Below are positions 7,198 to 12,037 of a DNA stretch of 12,037 bases, in pieces. The notes under the pieces are model-generated. The model did not search any database and was not told where the DNA came from. It worked only from the letters and a program-made list of their open reading frames with translations. Source of the DNA: CAYWNK01 sp047639615 (GTDB lineage Bacteria; Planctomycetota; UBA1135; GCA-002686595); the NCBI GenBank assembly GCA_047639615.1, contig JBLIOL010000160.1:1-12037 (forward strand), given 5' to 3'. Position 1 is the stretch's first letter; the number at the start of each line of letters is the position of its first letter. Made by a program: the position numbers and the translations under genes.

Positions 7198-9514
7198 GTT
7201 GGCTGGTCTCCTCGGTGAGGGGCCCGGTGAGGGGCGTGGTGGCTTGAGTCTGACTTGCGGAGGCGGTGGGGATCAAGAGGTCCTTCTCTGTAGGGACCAA
7301 GAGATCGTGGCGGTAGAGCAGGCGCGCGAAGTTCTCGAGGTTCGCTGCGGCCGCAGGGCGATCTGCGGGCAGGCTGTCGAGCAGGGCTCCCAGGCTGCCC
7401 GCCCGTTCCAGGGCGTCAAGGGCGCGTTGTCCGTCAGGGGTCAGCTCCACGAAGTCGCAGGCAATAGCGTCATAGGCCAGCACCTTTTGTGAGCGGGTGG
7501 CCGGCGCGAGCCTGCGCTCGGCCTCGCCCTGGGCATCGGCAACGAAGCGGCCGGTGAGGAAGTCGGGACGGGCGGCGCGTGCTAGGGGGTGGGCCAGGGT
7601 CTCGACGACATCGCCATAGGAGAAGCCGACCGGGCGTGTGCACAGGCCCTTGGATAGGGCGAGGTCGCGGCGTGCGCTGCGCTCTTCGCGCTCGCGGCTG
7701 CGTTCGGCGCTGGCTGCTACGAAGTCATCGGGCAGGGTGCCCTTGGCCAGGTGCAGGAAGTAGTGACTCTTCTGCATGAAGTAGAAGATGTTGTCGCCGG
7801 AGAAGAGCGGCAGGCTGGCGCGCAGGCCGGCCATCATCTCTTCGAACATTTCGGCGGCGTCCTCGGAGGTCATACCCACTTCGGACTCATAGTCGTGGTA
7901 GAGCTGCAGGTCGGCCTCGGGGTCGTCGATGATCTCGATGCCGAATTTCCCGGGGTCGCGGTAGGTCTCGGCTACCTCATCGATGTGGAAAGTCTGCAGG
8001 GAGACTTCGCGCACGATGTTCGAGTGCTCCTGCAGGAAGGCTAGGGTCGCTTGAGCTTCCTCGCGGGTCTCGGAGGGGAAGCCCACCATGGCGTAGAAAG
8101 TGACGCTGATGCCGGCCTCCGCGCAGTTGGTGGCGACTTCGATGGTGGCCTTCATGCTCTGGCCCTTCTTCATCATCTTGAGCAGCCGCGGGGTGATGGT
8201 CTCGAAGCCGAAGAGCAGCTTGCGGCAGCCGGACTCGTACAGGCGTGCGGCGCCCTCGGGGGTGTAGGCGCGCGTCTCCACGCGCGCGTCGCTCCACCAG
8301 GTGATGTTCGCCTCGGCGGCGATCAGCTCGTCGGGCAGGTCCTTGATCATGCCTGGCGGCATGCAGTCGGTGATGAAGTTCAGGTGCTTGGCGCCGTGCC
8401 GATCGCGCAGCTGAACCACGTGTTCAGCGATGGTGTCTGCATTGCGCGTGCGGTAGCCGGGGCCGATGACCGTGGGCAGGGTGCAGAAGGTGCACTCGCC
8501 GTAGTAGCAGCCGCGATTGATGTCGTAGGGGATCACCAGCTCGGGCGAGAAGTACTTCTCGAACGGCAACCCATCGAAGTCGGGTATGGGCGCCGCGTCT
8601 AGGCGGATGGGGTGGCCGCTAGGGTTCTCCACGGTTGTGGGTGTGCCGCTGCGGTGATCGAACCAGGTCAAGCAGCCGATGCTCGAGAGGTCCTGTTCGC
8701 CGGCGCGTAGCGCTGTGCAGAGTGCTTCGAGGGGCGCTTCACCCTCGTGGAAGATGATCGAGTCCAGGCACTCGTGCATGCCGGGCGCGTTCATGAGCTT
8801 CTTGCCGATGTAGGCCAAGAATCCGCCGCCTGCGGTCACGTGGCAGTCGGGTAGGGCGGCCTTGACCATGCGTCCGAGGGTCAGGGCCGGAATCAGTTGG
8901 CTGCCGTAGATGACCGAGAGGCCGAGCACGCGCGGCTTGCGCTCGATCAAGTCCGGGAGCACGTGCTCGCGGAAGAACTCGATGAAGGGGTTCTCATCCT
9001 CATCCAAGGTGCCTGCCAAGACATCCGCGGAGCGGTCGTTGGCGTAACGCATGGTGAAGTTGTGCGGCGTCAACTCCGAGGGGTAGTGGGCCGCACTGAC
9101 CAGGCGCAGGCCGTGGTAGAGGGCGCGCACCGCGGGCACGTAGGCGTCGCGGTCGTAGAAGCGCTCGGAGCGCAGCACGTCCTTGGCGTCTTCGATGCGC
9201 TCGATCAAGGCATCGGCGCTGACGGCGCTCTCCGCAGCCGCGCGCCAGGCGCCCATCTTCTCGAAGGGCAGCTGCTCGGCGCTCTCCAACTCTTCGAGGG
9301 GCAAACGCTCGCGCACGCGATCCCGGGCGCGGGTGAGCGATTCGGCCGTGAGGAAGTGGTCGTAGGCCTCCACCGAGAGGTCGCGCAATTCCACGTCTCC
9401 GAAGCCCTTTTCAACCAGCCAAGCCTTGAGGCAAGGTAGGGCCAGGTAGGGCTGGGTGAAGTGACCTTGGGGCGGGAAGGCCAGAGTGATGGGGAAGGGC
9501 TGGGCTTGGATCAT
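7187..9514 (-). CDS. Cobalamin-binding-type radical SAM protein with CX4CX2C cluster motif
   Basis: 775 residues. Residues about 190-275 form a B12-binding-type Rossmann domain (VLGLSVIYGSQLIPAL, then AGGGF at 228-232), preceded by an unusual 190-residue N-terminal part opening with LAFPPQGHFTQPYLALP. The radical SAM domain spans about 325-560: the cluster motif is RGCYYGECTFC with Cys336, Cys341 and Cys344, one residue longer than the canonical CX3CX2C, followed by LLFGFETITPRLLKMMKKG and YAMVGFPSET, typical of B12-radical SAM enzymes. The DxHxxG base-off cobalamin motif is absent, which is common in this class. Residues about 675-742 (LTPDGQRALDALERAG to YRHDLLVP) look like a PqqD-like winged helix. 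Expected chemistry: radical methylation or another C-H transformation on an unknown, possibly peptide, substrate. The ATG overlaps the stop of the gene upstream (ATGA); the 3' end overlaps the small acidic gene. Confidence 0.88.
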   Translation of the reverse strand: MIQAQPFPITLAFPPQGHFTQPYLALPCLKAWLVEKGFGDVELRDLSVEAYDHFLTAESLTRARDRVRERLPLEELESAEQLPFEKMGAWRAAAESAVSADALIERIEDAKDVLRSERFYDRDAYVPAVRALYHGLRLVSAAHYPSELTPHNFTMRYANDRSADVLAGTLDEDENPFIEFFREHVLPDLIERKPRVLGLSVIYGSQLIPALTLGRMVKAALPDCHVTAGGGFLAYIGKKLMNAPGMHECLDSIIFHEGEAPLEALCTALRAGEQDLSSIGCLTWFDHRSGTPTTVENPSGHPIRLDAAPIPDFDGLPFEKYFSPELVIPYDINRGCYYGECTFCTLPTVIGPGYRTRNADTIAEHVVQLRDRHGAKHLNFITDCMPPGMIKDLPDELIAAEANITWWSDARVETRAYTPEGAARLYESGCRKLLFGFETITPRLLKMMKKGQSMKATIEVATNCAEAGISVTFYAMVGFPSETREEAQATLAFLQEHSNIVREVSLQTFHIDEVAETYRDPGKFGIEIIDDPEADLQLYHDYESEVGMTSEDAAEMFEEMMAGLRASLPLFSGDNIFYFMQKSHYFLHLAKGTLPDDFVAASAERSREREERSARRDLALSKGLCTRPVGFSYGDVVETLAHPLARAARPDFLTGRFVADAQGEAERRLAPATRSQKVLAYDAIACDFVELTPDGQRALDALERAGSLGALLDSLPADRPAAAANLENFARLLYRHDLLVPTEKDLLIPTASASQTQATTPLTGPLTEETSQHAR
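7208..7213 (-). promoter_or_regulatory. Strong Shine-Dalgarno sequence of the 58-residue gene
   Basis: GAGGAG on the minus strand, ten bases before the ATG at 7197, inside the last codons of the radical SAM gene. It is the best match to anti-Shine-Dalgarno pairing at any start in this window; the other starts show little or nothing. It decides the start of the small gene and suggests that this product is made at a higher rate than its operon partners. Confidence 0.6.
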
Positions 9515-11412
9515 TGGGGTGCGTCGAAGGTGACGAGGCCGCGCTGGTGCAGATTGGAGAGTGCTGCGCTTGCGCCGGGGTGCATGCTTTCGAGCCGGGA
9601 GAGGGGGATTGTGCCGTCGAGTCCGGACAGGAGGCGTGCCACGTCGCGCGAGATGCGCAGGGTGCGTACGCCGCCGATGCCGGGCCGTGAATGGGAACCT
9701 ACGAAGAGGCAGGTGGGGCTGGCCGATAGAGGCGGCCGCAAGGGGGATCCGAGCAGGTCGGAGGTGAGCTTGGTGAGGTCGTGCTCCAGCTCTAGAACTT
9801 CGCCGGCGGCGCGCGGACTACCATCCGCCACAGGGCCCTGATCCGGCGGCAAGCCGGCGGCGGCGGCGCGTAGTTGAGCTTGCTCCCAGGCCAGTGTCTC
9901 GTTCAGGCGCTGGTCGCGGAAGCTGCGTACGAAACCCTCGAAGCTGCGCCCGTTCTGGCGCCAGGCGCGCCAGACGGCCAGGGTGCTGCGCATTCCGCGC
10001 CGGCGCACCAGGGCGAAGGTGCGCGGGTAACGCATCAGAACCTGGGGGAGCTTCTTGGTCAGCTTGGCTAGCTCGACGAGATGCTCTAGCGGCAGGGGCA
10101 GCTGGTTCCAGGTGGTGAATATGTCGGGATGGGCTTCGATCCATGCGCGCTCCGGCGCCGTGGTCCCGGCTCCGAAGGCCATGTCCGGGGCGATGCCCTC
10201 GATGGCTGCGGACTGCGCGGCGTATTCATCGCCGAGGGCGCAGCCTGGTTGGGGATTGGCCAGGTGTAGGGAGAGGTTCACGCCCGCGCGCAGGGCGGCG
10301 TCCGCGCAGAGGTCGAGGCTAGCTTCGAGGGCTTGCTCGTCTTCGCCGGGTAGGCCGAGGATCAAGGAGAGGATCGGCGTGATGCCGGCCGCGGCGCAGG
10401 CATCGACGCAGCCGAGTACGTCCAGGTCGTCCTTGGTGCCCTTGTTGTTGCGGCGGCGCACGGCGGGGTCGGCGGATTCCACGCCGAGTAGGACGCGATA
10501 GCAACCGCTGCGGCCCATGGCGCTGAGCAGTTCCGGGTCCAGGTGATCGACCCTCGCGCGGCACTCCCAAGGCACTCCGGCGGCGCGCGCTTCGAGTTCG
10601 GCGCAGAGCGCCATGGCTTGGGCGCGGTCGGCTCCGAAGAGGTCGTGGCAGAGGTAGACGTTGAGCGCACCGGGCAGGGCGGCGGCTTCGAGAATCTCGT
10701 CAACCAGGCGCGCGGGCGGGAGCGTGCGTGAGCGCCGGTTCCAGTAGCGACCGATGGAGCAGAAGGAGCAGTCGTAGACGCAGCCGCGACCAGAATCCAC
10801 GGGCACGAGGCCTTCAGATTCGCCGGTGATGGCCTTGTAGTGTTTCAATGCGGGCAGCAGATGCCAGGCCGGTCTGGGCAGCTGGTCCAGGTCGCGCAGG
10901 GGGGCGTGGTCGGGCTCGCGTTGGACCGCGCCGCTGGCGTCGCGCCAGGTCAGGCCGTCGACGGGAGCCAGGCGCTGCTCGGATTCGAGGAGTGCTAGGA
11001 GCTCCAATAGGCCGACTTCTGCCTCGCCGCGGAACACCCCCGAGAGGAAGGGGCAGCGCTCCATCAAGGCCTGATCGATTCCGCCCACGCCCGGACCGCC
11101 AAGCAGGATGGGCACTTCTGGTCTGGTCGCGTGAAAGTGCTCGGCGATGGCCAGGGCCGCCGGCAGGGTGGCGCCCATGGTGGACAGGCCCAGGAGCTGA
11201 ATCTCATTCGGAGCCAGCAGCAACTGTGCGGCAGCCTCACAGAGCCCGTCTCCGGATGGGAGCGCGCCTGTGGCCAGGCTGTAGGCCAGATCCTCGAGCT
11301 GCACCTGGTGCCCAGCAGCTTCCACGGCGGCGCCCAAGCGCAGCAGACCGGGGGGCGGCATGGAGTAGCCGAAGGTGTCGGCGTGGGGGGCTGAGGCGAG
11401 GAGGACCTTCAC
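9511..11412 (-). CDS. Cobalamin-binding-type radical SAM protein with C-terminal PqqD-like segment
   Basis: 633 residues from GTG at 11412, chosen because the B12-binding fold starts there with (V/M)KVLLASAPH; an upstream GTG at 11538 would add 42 residues of no evident fold. Residues 1-150 form the cobalamin-binding-type domain (QLLGLSTMGATLPAAL, LLGGPGVG at 103-110), without a DxHxxG motif. The radical SAM domain at about 203-400 carries Cys211, Cys215 and Cys218 in RGCVYDCSFC (canonical CX3CX2C) and VLLGVESADPAVRRRNNKG and ILGLPGE. Residues about 400-560 are not recognised. The last 50 residues (RISRDVARLLSGLDG, then LHQRGLVTF) read like the second half of a PqqD-type domain. The expected reaction is radical-based methylation or rearrangement using SAM and possibly B12; the substrate is unknown. 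It is the first gene of the operon and its TGA overlaps the ATG of the next radical SAM gene. Confidence 0.88.
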   Translation of the reverse strand: MKVLLASAPHADTFGYSMPPPGLLRLGAAVEAAGHQVQLEDLAYSLATGALPSGDGLCEAAAQLLLAPNEIQLLGLSTMGATLPAALAIAEHFHATRPEVPILLGGPGVGGIDQALMERCPFLSGVFRGEAEVGLLELLALLESEQRLAPVDGLTWRDASGAVQREPDHAPLRDLDQLPRPAWHLLPALKHYKAITGESEGLVPVDSGRGCVYDCSFCSIGRYWNRRSRTLPPARLVDEILEAAALPGALNVYLCHDLFGADRAQAMALCAELEARAAGVPWECRARVDHLDPELLSAMGRSGCYRVLLGVESADPAVRRRNNKGTKDDLDVLGCVDACAAAGITPILSLILGLPGEDEQALEASLDLCADAALRAGVNLSLHLANPQPGCALGDEYAAQSAAIEGIAPDMAFGAGTTAPERAWIEAHPDIFTTWNQLPLPLEHLVELAKLTKKLPQVLMRYPRTFALVRRRGMRSTLAVWRAWRQNGRSFEGFVRSFRDQRLNETLAWEQAQLRAAAAGLPPDQGPVADGSPRAAGEVLELEHDLTKLTSDLLGSPLRPPLSASPTCLFVGSHSRPGIGGVRTLRISRDVARLLSGLDGTIPLSRLESMHPGASAALSNLHQRGLVTFDAPQ

Positions 11413-11423
11413 GGGAGTGTCAT
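11409..11423 (-). promoter_or_regulatory. Four-codon leader ORF touching the first radical SAM start
   Basis: On the minus strand, an ATG at 11423 opens a frame of only four codons (MTLP), whose TGA (11411-11409) overlaps the GTG start of the radical SAM gene at 11412 by two bases. Neither start has a Shine-Dalgarno sequence. Such an arrangement could couple initiation at the weak GTG to prior translation, but a frame this short can occur by chance. Confidence 0.2.
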
Positions 11424-11586
11424 GGAAGCAGTTAGGAGCGGCGGATTCCAGCCGCAGTTGGCCTACGTGGTCCCACTTTCGACGTTGGGGGGGGCTTGGG
11501 AAGTCCCAGCTTGGCGCTTCCGGTCTACAGGGCGGCACCCCGGGCGGGTATCCTGTGGACTTGGCCGTTCACGGCCCGGAAATCCT
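11413..11586. other. Divergent intergenic region, presumed promoters for both directions
   Basis: 174 bases between the minus-strand operon and the plus-strand lipoprotein gene; it must hold both promoters, but no convincing -35/-10 pair stands out. Visible structure: a 5-bp dyad GCGGC/GCCGC (11438-11442 and 11451-11455) about 26 bases before the radical SAM start, a CCGGGC/GCCCGG dyad (11540-11545 and 11574-11579), and a GGCCG-TTCA-CGGCC hairpin (11563-11576) just before the lipoprotein ATG. Short GC-rich dyads are expected by chance in DNA of this composition. Confidence 0.4.
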
Positions 11587-12037
11587 ATGCATAGCCAAGA
11601 CTCGATTCTCTCCACTCGCCTGCTCGCAAGCCTGCTCCTCAGCACCTTCCTCTTCACCGGCTGTGAAGAAGGAGATGACGAGGGCACGGGGGCGCAGATC
11701 TTCGTGATCCACACCACCAGCCCGGCAGTCTCGGCGGGCACGCCGCTCGAGGTCTCCAGGAACCAGATGGCCTTCCTCGGGTCGGAGATCAACACCGGCA
11801 GCGGCGGCACCAACTGGAACGTGGACAACGGCGACGTGGACAAGGCCGACAACATCGTCTTCATGGGCAATATGGACACCGATGTGGTGCGCAACCTGAA
11901 GACGGCGGTGGATCCGGCCGTGGCCACCAGCCGCGTGATCGCCTTCGTCAATGGCACGCTCTTCATCGCGGTCAGCGAGGTGGCTGATACGCGCATGTGG
12001 AATGCGGACATGGACATGACCGACCGCGTGCTGTGCT
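11587..12037 (+). CDS. Partial lipoprotein with Asp-rich repeat units (3' end beyond window)
   Basis: A frame open from ATG at 11587 to the window edge, 150 residues visible, no stop. Residues 8-25 form a signal peptide core with Arg11 (RLLASLLLSTFLFTG) ending in a lipobox, FTGC, so Cys26 should be lipidated. A short acidic linker (EEGDDEG) follows. Two similar units are visible: FLGSEINTGSGGTNWN followed by DNGDVDKADNIVF, and LFIAVSEVADTRMWN followed by ADMDMTDRVL; shared features are F...SE, a WN pair, then Asp at regular spacing and a hydrophobic pair. This matches a repeat of the form SE...LNGDGD..D.VLH that I recall from beta-propeller-like or calcium-binding-like bacterial surface proteins. 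Probable role: cell-surface protein of unknown function. A GGAA ten bases or so upstream is a weak ribosome binding site. It is divergent from the operon and need not be related to it. Confidence 0.8.
   Translation, partial: MHSQDSILSTRLLASLLLSTFLFTGCEEGDDEGTGAQIFVIHTTSPAVSAGTPLEVSRNQMAFLGSEINTGSGGTNWNVDNGDVDKADNIVFMGNMDTDVVRNLKTAVDPAVATSRVIAFVNGTLFIAVSEVADTRMWNADMDMTDRVLC

Noticed and set aside
8051..8602. A 183-residue plus-strand open frame opposite the longer radical SAM gene
   Set aside because: Same shadow effect; Gly/Ala/Val/Leu-rich without motifs, and it lies opposite the conserved CX4CX2C region of the real gene.
11540..11579. GC-rich inverted repeats before the lipoprotein ATG, considered as terminator or riboswitch
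   Set aside because: Stems are only 5-6 bp, partly overlapping, with no T-tract and no conserved aptamer-like sequence.
11463..12017. A 184-residue minus-strand open frame opposite the lipoprotein and spacer
   Set aside because: The plus-strand frame has a signal peptide, lipobox and repeat units; the minus-strand frame is Ser/Thr-rich without recognisable features and would cover the presumed promoter region.
1..12037. Searched by eye for tRNA genes, CRISPR repeats, insertion sequence ends, integrase or transposase genes and phage genes
   Set aside because: None seen: coding density is high, with no tandem direct repeats with spacers and no mobile-element protein motifs.

Overview
The window is GC-rich and gene-dense. 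Eight of its nine genes lie on the minus strand; one plus-strand gene is cut by the right edge. The best guess for the source is a planctomycete or a close relative, at moderate confidence. The reasons are: (i) a secreted protein ending in a C-terminal domain that I recall from many planctomycete exported proteins; (ii) almost no Shine-Dalgarno sequences in front of otherwise convincing starts; (iii) a lipoprotein with Asp-rich repeat units of a kind I also associate with that group. No rRNA or marker gene is present to settle this.

Layout in minus-strand transcription order (right to left): a cobalamin-type radical SAM protein (11412-9511); a second, longer one (9514-7187); a 58-residue acidic small protein (7197-7021); a five-heme exported cytochrome c (7024-5975); then, after a 60-base gap holding an 8-bp hairpin, the MoxR ATPase - DUF58 - transglutaminase (TgpA-like) trio (5913-1629). 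Every junction except the one at the hairpin is an overlap of 4 or 11 bases, so the genes look translationally coupled in two blocks, possibly one transcript. A hairpin followed by a T-rich tract (1599-1556) probably ends the unit. Downstream, after about 300 bases without a gene, comes a secreted PPC-like protein (1326-10). On the right, a divergent 174-base spacer separates the operon from a plus-strand lipoprotein gene that starts at 11587 and runs off the window.

The part most likely to be new is the four-gene block 11412-5975. Both radical SAM proteins end in a short segment that looks like a PqqD-type (RiPP recognition element-like) winged helix. The small gene has the clearest ribosome binding site in the window, overlaps the enzyme before it by 11 bases and shares GTGA with the cytochrome after it. 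A reasonable hypothesis is a ribosomally made, radical-SAM-modified peptide linked to an extracytoplasmic electron carrier. This is inferred from gene order and motif reading only. The MoxR-DUF58-TgpA trio is a known, widespread arrangement thought to serve envelope or protein-complex maturation; its link to the first block may be simple adjacency.
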